Positions 11,501 through 21,447 of a stretch of 64,000 nt of DNA are shown one piece after another; within the stretch, counting starts at the first letter, position 1; each line of letters begins with the position of its first letter. Position numbers and translations under genes: made by a program. This DNA is from Ochotona curzoniae. Taxonomy: Eukaryota; Chordata; Mammalia; Lagomorpha; Ochotonidae. The stretch lies in contig NW_024466512.1 of NCBI RefSeq assembly GCF_017591425.1, positions 18,479,001 to 18,543,000 of the forward strand. Reading direction: 5' to 3'. The notes beneath the pieces were generated by a model. The model had not been told where the DNA came from. It saw nothing but the letters and a program-made list of their open reading frames with translations, and searched no databases.

Positions 11501-11785
11501 AATTGATTTGATAACATTTATAAAATTCAAAAGGAATATAGCCAGAAGTTGGGGGTCCCAGTATTTAAGATGAAAGCAGCTATGTAAAGAAAATATTAAA
11601 ATAAGAAGCAATAAGTTTTCTACTGTAGGATTTGACCACGCTCCATGTAAATTTATAAAATGGAGTCACATCAGCTAGTTTTTTTAAAGGGCAAGAAAAT
11701 CATAATATTTGGAGACAGAAAACTGTCCTCGCCTCCATCCTACCACCAGCAATTTATGATTATTATTATCAATTTTTCAACCTCT

Positions 11786-12123
11786 GAATTTTTTTTAAGA
11801 TTTATTTTATTTTTATTGCAAAGTCAGATATACGGAAAGGAAGAGAGACAGAGAGGAACATCTTCTGTTCAATGATTCACTTCCCAAGTGACCACAGTGG
11901 TTGGTGCTACACCGATCCAAAGCCAGGAGCCAGGAACTTCATCCAGGTCTCCCACACAGGTGCAGGGTCCCAAGGCTCTGGGCCATCCTCGACTGCTTTC
12001 CAAGGATACAAGCAGGGAGCTGGACGGGAAGTAGGGTTGCTGGGATTAGAATCGGTGCCCATATGTGATCCTGGTGGGTACAAGGCGAGGGCTTTAACCT
12101 CTAGGCTACCGCACTGGGCCCCA
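11786..12123 (-). mobile_element. CSINE copy, full length, target-site duplication
   Basis: Antisense young-type SINE: left tail 'taagatttattttattttta', 'gcaaagtcagatatacggaa', 'cacttcccaagtgaccacag', 'gaacttcatccaggtctccc', right head 'cctctaggctaccgcactgg'. Flanked by aacctct (11779-11785 and 12124-12130); the similarity extends a few bases further. It shares diagnostic words (for example 'caggaacttcatccaggtct') with the copy at 18042-18372, so both belong to one subfamily. Confidence 0.94.
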
Positions 12124-12130
12124 AACCTCT

Positions 12131-14324
12131 AACATTTTTAGGGGGGGAGGACTATCATAAAAATAGAAAAAATATATATACAATCCTCCACATTTTGTTT
12201 TTGTAATCACTTAATGATAAATATCAAATACCTTCTAGGTGCTATTAGAGAGTTATAGGACCCTCTATGAGAATCCTGGAGACATGACAGGCTCAATAAC
12301 TACTCTTTCCAGTCTTTATATTTGTATTTCTTTTAATCCTTGAACATTGGAAGATAGTGGCTGCATGTCAAGCCTCAGCATGTTTTTCAAGAGCATTCAC
12401 TTCGCTTTGGTGTCCTGGTATACAGTACAGTTCTGACTCATTTTTGTGTCGTGACCATCTGTATTTCATGGATCTCTATCAGTTATCAATAGCACTTTGG
12501 CTGTGTGCCTTCATAAGAAGTAAGAGAGTCATTTCAGGTCTTGACTATTCTTTTGGCAACAAAAGCTTTAATGGGCGATCAGTGCGTGTAAAGTCATTCA
12601 GGAGAGCAAGACTGGGCTGCACATGACCGTCCACTCTGGAGACACTGTGATCACAGAGAATTTCCTCTGCGAATCTAATGCTGGGGAATTTGTTAGAGTT
12701 ACTGTCCACCTACTGAAAGGACAGGTATGTGTTCACACGACAGGCGAACTGCTTTGCCTGCCGTGGCGCTGCTATCACTCCCAATTCTGCTGCATCTATC
12801 AATGGAGCATCAGTTGAATCGTGACGTGGTATTTAAAGAGGGCTAAATTTCAAGTTCAGTTCTGTGTTACTTGGAAAATTCATTAGGCATCTTTAGGAAC
12901 CATTTTTTTTTTCCCCTTTCAAAATTGAAGAAGCTTGAACCTGATCTGTGCTGGTTGAAAAAGCTAATGCCACCGCAACAGTAAATCAGGATATTCTTAC
13001 AAGTAGATTAAAGGCAGAACCTCCACATGTGTATACACCAGTGTTGTCTTCCTAATTGCCTTTTTCTATGTTTCTGGGTAGAGAAGGAAGGAAAGGGTTT
13101 ACAAATTAAAAGAGAGATGTTTAGCTTGGTATGAAATTCTTGTATGGATCAGGAAATTGCGGGGCAAGTAAAGGATTGGTAGACGATTGGAGATAGTGCT
13201 TTTGTATTGATTTTTTTAATTCCATCTGCAGTTCATTCAACTGGCAGATGTTAAAGGGATGTCAGGGCTCTAGGGTGTGTGTTGTAAGGGGATGGACAGA
13301 TTTCTGTCCATTTCTCTGCTGAAGTGACACAGATTCTAACTTGAGGATTGGGCAGATGTGACAGAATGGCCATAGTCAATCATATTCTTTGTTAGGCAAC
13401 ATGTTCTTAAACCTGAGAAGTGGCACAGACATTGAATTCACGTGTAGGAGATAGAGTGACAAGACGGAAAGTCTGAGAGAAACTCATCCTTGAAGGAAGG
13501 TAAACATAACTCAATGTGTCCATTGATATAAAGAGGCAAGTATATTCCAAGTGAGAAATAACTTAAGTCTAGCTATACCTGCATTGAAAACTTCTTTTTA
13601 TATAGCAACAGGCCATGAGATTAAAGATGAGTATTAGTGAATTTACAGCTGATTTTGACTCCTGAAGTCAAAGGAGTCTCTGTGGTTATTGCTAAGGTGA
13701 GTGAGCCCTGAGTATGAAGCAGGCGCTCTTCCTACACCTTTCTTTCCAGCTCCACGTAGGTCAAGCTAACCACTGTGATTTGCTGCCAGGAGAATCTTCA
13801 AGTAGCTCCATTTGTTATTGGGCCTTCTACCAGGTCCACCATGTTTGCAGTGCCCTTCACTTCCTGCTGCGTGCATCTTGAAGGGTCCCTCAATGCAACG
13901 TCCCACATTCTTGTGTTTTTCCACCTGTTGATGAGAAATGCAGCCAAGCCTGTCTGTCGCAAAGTTGCATGCATACCTTCACCCTTCATTCGAAAACCCC
14001 AGCTGTCAAATTAATAAAATGATTAGAATATTGACTAGTAAAAGACTCAGGAAGAGTTAACTCTTTTAAATCCTATGACTCAGCTTGATTTTGTTCACTA
14101 AAAGTACTTGTTCGGCACAAAGCTAAAGAAATTGTGCTAATAGAAACACCAGGCTAATGGGAGAGAGGAAGAGGAAGTAGAGGCTGTGCCATCTTTCAGC
14201 TGCAGTTGAAGTTGTACCATCTCGTGCTGTGCTGCCCAGGGAGCACAGTTGATCTTTGAAAGGCAACCCACAGTTTTCTAACAGAAACACAACTCTCCTT
14301 TAAAGAGCATCAAAGATAACATCA
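12131..14324. other. unclassified sequence
   Basis: About 2.2 kb without a recognised repeat. Two short + strand frames (12357-12626 and 12623-12817) overlap by ATGA, and the second contains 'aaaggacaggtatgtg', which resembles a splice donor. Neither has a domain or compositional sign of coding. Short complementary-strand frames near 13800-14000 are also anonymous. Confidence 0.45.
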
Positions 14325-14405
14325 CTGCCAAGAAGCCTTCTCCAACACCCATATTAACTAACTGCCTGTCCTCACACCGTGTCCAATACAACTGCTTATT
14401 CTTGT
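14325..14405 (+). mobile_element. L2 fragment, left part
   Basis: 'agaagccttctccaacaccc' and following bases match the L2 segment that reads roughly 'ggaagccttccctgacc'. The L2 resumes after a MIR insertion at 14412-14525. Confidence 0.5.
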
Positions 14406-14411
14406 ATCTTC

Positions 14412-14525
14412 GAGTTACAAAGGAAAAAGCAGACATTGAAAACAGACGATAACTTATTCAAAGTCACCGAATTAGTAAAGGGGAAGAGACACGAGGCCAA
14501 AGCTCTTAACCATCATCTCATTCAT
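14412..14525 (-). mobile_element. MIR inserted in L2
   Basis: Antisense MIR core: 'gataacttattcaaagtcac', 'gaattagtaaaggggaagag', 'caaagctcttaaccatcatc'. These track the family's 'gacttgcccaaggtcacacagctagtaag...gctcttaaccactatgc' segment. Confidence 0.65.
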
Positions 14526-14559
14526 TAAAAATGTGTTGCTTTTCCTGCACACCCTGGAG

Positions 14560-14750
14560 AAGTTTGCTTGTGCCTTTATTATAATAACAGCAACTGGCTC
14601 AGTCTGCTTTGCACTGTGGTGAAGTGTACACGGCACAGTCTGCCTCAATAAATTATAAACTCCTTGAGTTTAAGGACGATGTCTTATTTATCATGTTTTC
14701 ACCCACAGCATCTACTGAATCCCTGATAAGAATAATGCACTCAAAAACTG
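14560..14750 (+). mobile_element. L2 fragment, 3' end
   Basis: 'ataaactccttgagtttaag', 'gacgatgtcttatttatcat' and 'acccacagcatctactgaat' follow the L2 3' end ('tgtgagctccttgagggcagggactgtgtcttattcatctt...'). It is collinear with the left part at 14325-14405. Confidence 0.65.
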
Positions 14751-15854
14751 CACCTGAATTACAGAGAACAGACTAGGGGGAAGTGTGATAAAACATCCTG
14801 AAGCTTTTGCTTTTAATTTTTTTTCTTTTTCACCTCCGCATCTGTGTGTGCAAAATTCACCCATGTATACGAGGGGAAATGAAATTACATCAGGTTAAAT
14901 TCACACTGAATACCAATTATTCTGCGTCTTGTGAATAGTACTCCAGTATAAAATAGCAAAACAAACAAAAAACCTAAACAACAAAAAATCACAAGTGAGT
15001 ACATAAAGTCACAGTTCCTAGTTTATGCAGCAAAGAAAAAAAGAAAATATACTTCCTAAAATCACTGCAGGGTGAACGCATAGACCTCTCCGGAAAAGAC
15101 AAAGGCTTTTGTAATGTGCAGGCCTGACCACATCTGCATATGTATCATCTCGTGCCAAATGCATGACAATGATTTTAAGCTTTCTCACCTTGGCTTCAGC
15201 TTTTAGATTAAAAATGTGATCATTGCAGCCCCAGTTCCAGTCGCTCTCACTCAGGGCTGGGGGGGTAGGGGAATTTTGCATCCTTCACTCTTCTTCCGGC
15301 AGGACTTACAGAAAGGGTTTGCATCATCAAAGCACTTCCAGGTGCAGAATTGGAAGATTAGTGCCCGCTCTTCCCAAAGCAGAGGACAACACATCACTGA
15401 AAGAATGGCAGACGCCTTTTCTTCATCTAAATTACAAATTCAGAAAAATTCATATTCCAACCCAGATGCAGAGCTCACCTAACCGTATCTTGTTTGGATG
15501 CTAGATTTATTCCCAAACATCATACAGCTAGGAGCACTGGTAAAATTTTTTTCTAAGATATTTCCTCACTTTTCCCAATCCTTTTTCTTTAAGCTGCTGG
15601 AATTTTAATTAGGGTTGTATTGCATTTCTATTTGGGGGGGGTGGGTGAATGAATTTTGCAATATTAATTTGTCTCTAATTACATGACATTAAATCTTATT
15701 CATATAGTACAGTTTTTATAAGTTATTTCCACATAGACCTGTTTATATTTATCTTCCATTATTTTATATATTTTATCACTGTAAATAAGTATTTTCTCAT
15801 TCTTACTTCTAGATGAACATCCCATCTCAGAGAGAAATGATTAACGTTTGTTTA
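14751..15854. other. unclassified sequence
   Basis: About 1.1 kb with no recognised repeat. Overlapping + and - frames of 87-93 codons near 15018-15504 have no motif. A run of G lies near 15257-15263. Confidence 0.45.
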
Positions 15855-16070
15855 AATTATTTTCTTTTTTTAAATTATTTTATGATACATTTCTGTAGGT
15901 TCTGGGATTTCACTCCCCCCTTCCCAAAGGCTTGCCCTATATTATTGCAATAGTGTAGTCCATCATAAACAGTCACAAGTCCATTCTGCTATTTAAGTGT
16001 ATCCTGACATTGTTGGTGTGGACAATGGCTCACGAGTCTGTCATTTTAAACCTGTCCACACACTATGCCG
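15855..16070 (-). mobile_element. possible L1 3' UTR end, antisense
   Basis: 'ctgtaggttctgggatttca' followed by a C-rich tract near 15912-15925 resembles the reverse complement of the G-rich L1 3' end seen at 25860-25920 and 30845-30910 ('gggggaatcccagtgcctat'). The rest, to about 16070, is too diverged from those copies for me to align, so it may be a different L1 subfamily. Confidence 0.38.
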
Positions 16071-16117
16071 CCATTTCGCCTCCATCTTGTAATTTCCAAG
16101 ACTCCTCTAACTCTTCA

Positions 16118-16458
16118 GAACTCCTCTAACAGTGGCTAGAATTTCAGCACAGTGGGATAAGCTACCTCTCACTATAACATTATACCATATAGGAATGCCA
16201 GTTCAAGTCCTGGTAGCCCTGCTTCCAATTAAGTTTAGTGCTAATATTCCTGGGAAAGCAGTATCAGATGGCCAACTACCTGGACCTCTGCCACCCACAG
16301 AATTGATCACCACTGATTACCAGACTCTTGTTTCCAATTGGTCCCAGCGTGATTATAGCAGTCATTTCAGGAGTGAAGCAGTAGATGAAATACCTCTTCT
16401 CGTCTCTCTCCCTCCCTCTGTCACTCAATTACTTAAATAAATACATTCTTAAAGAAAT
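16118..16458 (+). mobile_element. older CSINE copy
   Basis: Sense SINE of the older kind: 'cagcacagtgggataagcta', 'catataggaatgccagttca', 'agtcctggtagccctgcttc', 'ggaccctg'-like 'cctggacctctgccaccc', 'caggagtgaagcagtagatg' and tail 'cttaaataaatacattctta'. A 102-codon frame over it is SINE sequence. Confidence 0.8.
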
Positions 16459-16500
16459 AGTATTTCACTTAACCCATACTGGGTTCTCAGACTAGGTGTG

Positions 16501-16559
16501 GCCACACTTTTATCTTTAGCAAACAAAGGCAGCCACACTTTTCTCTTAAACAAATAAAG
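16501..16559. repeat. two-copy 31-bp imperfect tandem duplication
   Basis: The first unit starts 'gccacacttttatctttagc' at 16501. The second starts 'gccacacttttctcttaaac' at 16532. Confidence 0.85.
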
Positions 16560-16804
16560 AAGTGCACTGAATACACGCCACCTTCAAGAGACAGTACACT
16601 GTATCTGTGCAATCGGGACCAACGCATCCTTAAGTGCCAAATATCATAGACTCATAAGCAGTAATGATATGGCTTGGTGGATTCAGAAAACTCGTGTAAA
16701 ACCCTAGCTGTGCAGTGAGTTAACTACATCAGACAACTAACCCAACTTCCTAGATGTTATAAGGATTGAAGGAAATGATTCCTACAGATCAACTCTTCGT
16801 TGAA

Positions 16805-16992
16805 CCAAGTATCAGATGTGTGAGCTTAGGCACGTCCCCTAGTTTCTTGGAACCTCAGCCTTAGCTTGTCATTTGCAAAATTAGGCTAATAATAGCAATT
16901 GCTTCATTGGGTGGTTGTGAGCCTTCAGTACTAATGTATGTCAAATCCTTAGCAAGGTCTAACTCAAGTAATGAATTTAATAAATACTATTA
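16805..16992 (+). mobile_element. MIR SINE fragment
   Basis: The MIR order is clear: 'gtgtgagcttaggcacgtcc', 'ttcttggaacctcagcc', 'catttgcaaaattaggctaa', 'taatagcaattgcttcattg', 'ggtggttgtgagccttcag', 'aaatccttagcaaggtc' and 'ataaatactatta'. This is the best-preserved MIR in the window. Confidence 0.82.
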
Positions 16993-18025
16993 AAAATTCA
17001 GTAGGCTATCAAGATCATTATCATCACTATCAGCTAATTGTGTACTTTTTGGAATAAGAGAAGATTTCGCTACAGCATCTCCCTCTGGCATTCCCTAAAT
17101 ATCCAAGTGGTTTCAGCCAACTCAAATGCGAAACTCATGAAGCGGCAAACCAGGTGGCATTGTTTGGCCAGTGCATCAGCAAAGTGACAGCCATTTGGCA
17201 GAGTAATATTGCATGGAAACCCACAATGGTTCTTGCTTTTCCTGGGAATTATCTTTCCACCTGTTCTTATTCTCACTAATCAACTACACTGGTATTTGTT
17301 GCTTGTGAATAACTGAAAATTGAGCTTAAATCTGAACCACCTCCTTTTGTCTTTCTTTGAAAGAGATTATAGCTTCTTCAGATTTCTCTGGCTACTTGAA
17401 GTCTGCTGGGGAGAACAGGTGCCCACAACAATTCAGTATTGTGGTGCATCTGCTTGTGATCTGCCACTTTAGAATTGCACGGGAGAGAGACGTTTGGATT
17501 CACACCCTTTGGAATGCAAGTGTGATCATATTGCAGTGCTATTTAAGACCTGCCAATCTTTGTACCTCTATAACCGGTCTCTACATCATACCCAAACTGC
17601 ATGCTCTAACCAAACTGGGCAACGGTCTAGGTTCTAGCCCAGTGTATTTTCTACTTTTTTTTTTTATTAACAAGCAAACATCTACCTCATCACCCTAACC
17701 CCAATATGTATGTCTGCATGTAATCCATGTTCTTTTCCCAGAGTCCTCCTCCCCTAGAGGTGATGACCACACGTTCCCTTCTGCTTTACTTCTTGCTCTT
17801 GGCTATTCTTTCTTAATCACGTTGGAAAGGTCCTTCTTTCATCTCTGTGTGAGATTTCCTGAAGATCACCTTTTTAATATACATTGGTCATTCTGGGCTC
17901 CTTATCTCCATGAACGGACCTACCCATTTTCTCAAGGCAGTAATCTTGACTCAGTCCTTAAACTCTTACTCTTCTTAATAAGAAATGAATTCCATATAAC
18001 AAATCATGATGTTCCATTGATTTTG
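16993..18025. other. unclassified sequence
   Basis: About 1 kb with no recognised repeat or gene. A 113-codon + strand frame (17357-17698) ends in a poly-T/A-rich stretch and has no domain. Confidence 0.45.
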
Positions 18026-18041
18026 CTCTCCCGTTATTTCT

Positions 18042-18372
18042 TTCTTTATAAGATTTATTAATTTTTATTGCAAAGTCAGATATACAGAGAGGAGGAGAGA
18101 CAGAAAGGAAGATCTTTCGTCCAATGAATCACTTCCCAAGTGACCACAATGGCTGGTGCTGCACCAATCCAAAGCCAGGAACCAGGAACTTCATCCAGGT
18201 CTCCCGCACAGGTGCAGGGTCCCAAGGCTTTGGGCCATCCTCAACTGCTTTCCCAGGTCACAAGCAGGGAGCTGGATGGGAAGTAGGGTTGCCTGGATTA
18301 GAACCAGTGCCCTTATGGGATCCCAGCGTATTCATGACAAAGACTTTAGCTACTAGGCCACCACGTCGGGCC
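18042..18372 (-). mobile_element. CSINE copy, full length, target-site duplication
   Basis: Antisense young-type SINE: tail 'ataagatttattaatttttat', 'cagatatacagagaggagga', 'gaacttcatccaggtctccc', 'cacaagcagggagctggatg', head 'tagctactaggccaccacgt'. Direct repeats ctctcccgttatttct (18026-18041) and ctctcctgttatttct (18373-18388), 15 of 16 matching. Confidence 0.95.
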
Positions 18373-18388
18373 CTCTCCTGTTATTTCT

Positions 18389-20204
18389 TAAATTCACACA
18401 TATTTCTTTAACCTATGACCTTAGCACAGACCATAAAATAGATGCAACCAAAAGCCATTATGTTTGGTGAATTAAGACACAACAAGAAAAATATCATATG
18501 CTATCTTTAATTTGCAGCAGCTAATATAGAGTACAAAAAGGCAGTGATGCATACGAGTGGAATCCACATCTGGAAATTTGATTATCTTCATAACCCATGT
18601 CTATAATCCTGTAGAGCAGGAGTTGTCTTTCTACTTTCTAGCTGTTGAATACTTTAGCAAATGGAGAATTAATTCCATGAGTACAAAGTAAATTGAAAGC
18701 ATATTATTGCAAAAATTAAAAGAAATAAAAGAGGAAGAAAGGTTGTGGGAATTATTATCATCACCTTAATATTGTACATATTCAATACACAATATTCTAT
18801 TTATATCCATAAAAATTACCACCTCTTGCCTGAATCATTGTGATAGTTATTTAACATTTAACCTGAAATTTTATTTCACACATTTTAATAAAATCATTTT
18901 TCATGAATGTCAGACCATGATTTGAGACCTGATAATCCTCCTACCCCTTCAGGCCTTTATCTAGCATCATACCCCAAGTCCACACTTTAACCAATCCGGT
19001 CGATGGTTCAGGCTCCAGTTGCTACACAATCGTTTTTCCTATGCATGCTATTTTTTCTTTACCAAAATCTCCCTTTGTGATACAACAGAATATACAACAT
19101 GACCACTTCTCATGCTGTGTGTTTCACTGGGGAAGTTTTTCTGTCTCCATGAAACCTGCCACAGACACCTAAGCTGTGTCTGGTAACTAACCCTCTAAGT
19201 GCTCGCTGACATTCCGCATGAAAACACGCATGAACACCTGTCAACCGACTTGCTGTGTTTTTCCCTTTCACACACAACATAAATAAATGGGGAGGGAGGT
19301 GAGGTAGAGCAAGGAATCCTTACACCTACAAGACTCTAACACAGGAAATCATAATAATAAATGCAGAAAGAATTACTCATGGGCAGCAAGAGAATAAACA
19401 TGTCCCTGGATTTTGAGCCATCCTGCATTGTGGTTGATTTCTTCTTGGTAAAGAAGAAAAATAGGGGGAAAAAATGAGGGAAGGGTGGGCAGTGGCAGCA
19501 GAAACAATCTAATAACACCCATGGCATGAAGGGAAGGATACTCCTACTTGCTGAAAGCATGCAATGACTCTGAAGAAATCATTGACCAGAATGCCTAAAA
19601 ATTCACTGCTGCTTGGTTTACGCTATCATTGCTATGTTTTTTTATGTTTTCCTGCTTGGATTTAATTGCCTTCCAACTTATCTCCAAACAAATAAGCTAT
19701 TTTGTAGTTGAATAAAGTTAAAACTACAAGCATATGTGTAAGCAAAATTATATTCCTCTTTGTTCATACAAAATAGCCTTTCCAAGCACGACATTTGAGT
19801 TTCTTGGTGGGTTACTCAACACGACAGCACTTTCAGAACCACATTACCCTGTGCTTATGTCTCGAAAACATTAACTCGTGATAAATTGCAATGATATCTT
19901 ATTAGCTTAAGTGTCTAACATCGAATCAGTTGTTTTTTCATCCTCTAATTACAAAATTGAGGGAGGGTACATTTACAAAAAACTGACAATAACAAAAAAT
20001 GGTCATCAGCCAACCTCCAATAAACAAAAAAGATCCTGAAAAATACAATTACTGATCCAAGTCTATTGCTTCAGTGGGCCTGAGTGGAAAAGGCTTCATG
20101 AGTATTAAAAACAATTCTGTGATGGTAACAAATACTTGATGATGATGATGATGATGAAGAAGAAGAAGAGTATTTAAGTGTGTATAATAGGTAGGCAGGT
20201 TGAC
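18389..20204. other. unclassified sequence
   Basis: About 1.8 kb of AT-rich DNA with no recognised interspersed repeat or exon. It contains the (GAT)n/(GAA)n microsatellite at 20138-20170. Confidence 0.45.
20138..20170. repeat. (GAT)6(GAA)4 microsatellite
   Basis: Six GAT units pass directly into four GAA units and a final GAG. Confidence 0.95.
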
Positions 20205-20300
20205 AAGCCTTTATACTATCATCTTATTTAATAATTGTAATGAACTCGAAGTAGGTCTATTACTGATGTGACCATTTTCATTTATAGGTGAAAAGACTAG
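20205..20300 (-). mobile_element. MIR fragment, antisense
   Basis: 'actatcatcttatttaataa', 'ctcgaagtaggtctattact' and 'ccattttcatttataggtga' follow the antisense MIR ('cattatctcatttaatcctcacaa...gaggtaggtactattatccccattttacagatg'). Confidence 0.6.
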
Positions 20301-20304
20301 TAAG

Positions 20305-20545
20305 ATCATGATAACAGGTGTTGGTGAAGATTTGGAGAAAAGAAACTGTAACATACTGTTTGTGAAAATGTAAATTAATAAAGCCACTTTGGACAACACT
20401 ACCAGGTTCCTCAAAATATTTAAACTTGAATTTACCATATGATTCAACATTACATTCTCACCCCTGGGTACATGTTGAGTGGAACTTACATCAAAATGCA
20501 AAAATTATATATATCTTCCCTTATTCACTGCAGCATCACACTGTC
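20305..20545 (+). mobile_element. L1 ORF2 3' fragment
   Basis: 'gataacaggtgttggtgaag', 'atttggagaaaagaaactgt', 'actttggacaacactaccag', 'catatgattcaacattacat' and 'attcactgcagcatcac' follow the end of L1 ORF2 (the segment after the FADD polymerase domain). It is interrupted by stops and ends abruptly. Confidence 0.75.
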
Positions 20546-20702
20546 TCCTACCCTCTCCCTCTTTCCCTCCCTATGTATAACTTTGGCTTTCAAAGTAACA
20601 AAAATTAGATGGTGGAGAAAAATTAAAGAACAGTTAGCTATAAATCTTTTTGGCAGCTTATAATACATTTCAATAAGCCATATTGAAATTCTCCAAAGAC
20701 GT

Positions 20703-21050
20703 GTTTTTTTTTTTTTGTTTACTTCTATTTTACTGTTAAGTACTTGAAATATATGTAAATATATTTATATATGTATATATTTTCACATGGTATATATGAA
20801 ATGGAGACATGGATTATGAGAGTCATCTATCCATTAGTTTCCTCTCCAATCATGCCAAAGATTTAGGACTAGGACAGATCAAGGCCAGGAGCTAGCCAGT
20901 TCAACATGAGAGTTTCACGTGGGTAGCAGAGCCCCAAAGCTGCCTCCCAGGGTACACTTTAGAGGAAGCTTGAATGGCAGTGGAGTAGCTGGCACTCAAA
21001 CCACTCACCCTGATGTGGAATGCAGGTATACAGGATATCATATAACAATA
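20703..21050 (-). mobile_element. older CSINE copy, antisense
   Basis: A poly-T start (20704-20715), then an AT-rich microsatellite-like expansion (20745-20810), then diverged SINE words: 'aggccaggagctagccagtt', 'gagtttcacgtgggtagcag', 'gcagtggagtagctggcact', 'caccctgatgtggaatgcag'. The tail region has been rearranged by AT repeat growth. Confidence 0.68.
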
Positions 21051-21131
21051 TCTGCTTTGAAGATCTGTACGCTTAAATAAAGGCTAAATCAGGCTTTGCT
21101 TCACTAGTTTCTAATCAGTTATACAAGTCGG

Positions 21132-21447
21132 CTTCCAGACCTAGTGCATTAGTTCAATTGGCTAATCTTTCACTGCCAAGTGCCAGGATCCAATATGGGC
21201 ACCAGTTTGTGTCTCCTGACTGCTCCACGATCAATCCAGTTCCTGCTTGTGACCCAGGAAAGCAATGGAGGATGGCCAGAAGCTTTAGGAGACCCCCCCC
21301 CAAAATCTCCTTTTTTCTGGCTTCAGATCAATTCAGCTCCAGCTGTTGTACCCATTTTGGTAATGAACCAGCAGATGGAAGATCTTTGTCTCTTCTCTCT
21401 GTAAATCTGCCTTTGCAATAAAAATAAATAAATCTTTTGAAAATAAA
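21132..21447 (+). mobile_element. CSINE copy
   Basis: Sense SINE: 'gacctagtgcattagttcaa', 'caggatccaatatgggcacc', 'tgacccaggaaagcaatgga', 'aatgaaccagcagatggaag' and tail 'ctgcctttgcaataaaaata'. An internal C run (21292-21301) replaces the usual 'ccctgcacccacatggg' region. Confidence 0.9.

Noticed and set aside
12357..12817. Two + strand frames overlapping by ATGA with a splice-donor-like 'caggtatgtg'
   Set aside because: An ATGA overlap is a bacterial operon pattern with no meaning in this mammalian context. There is no domain, no acceptor pairing that I can support, and no conservation evidence.
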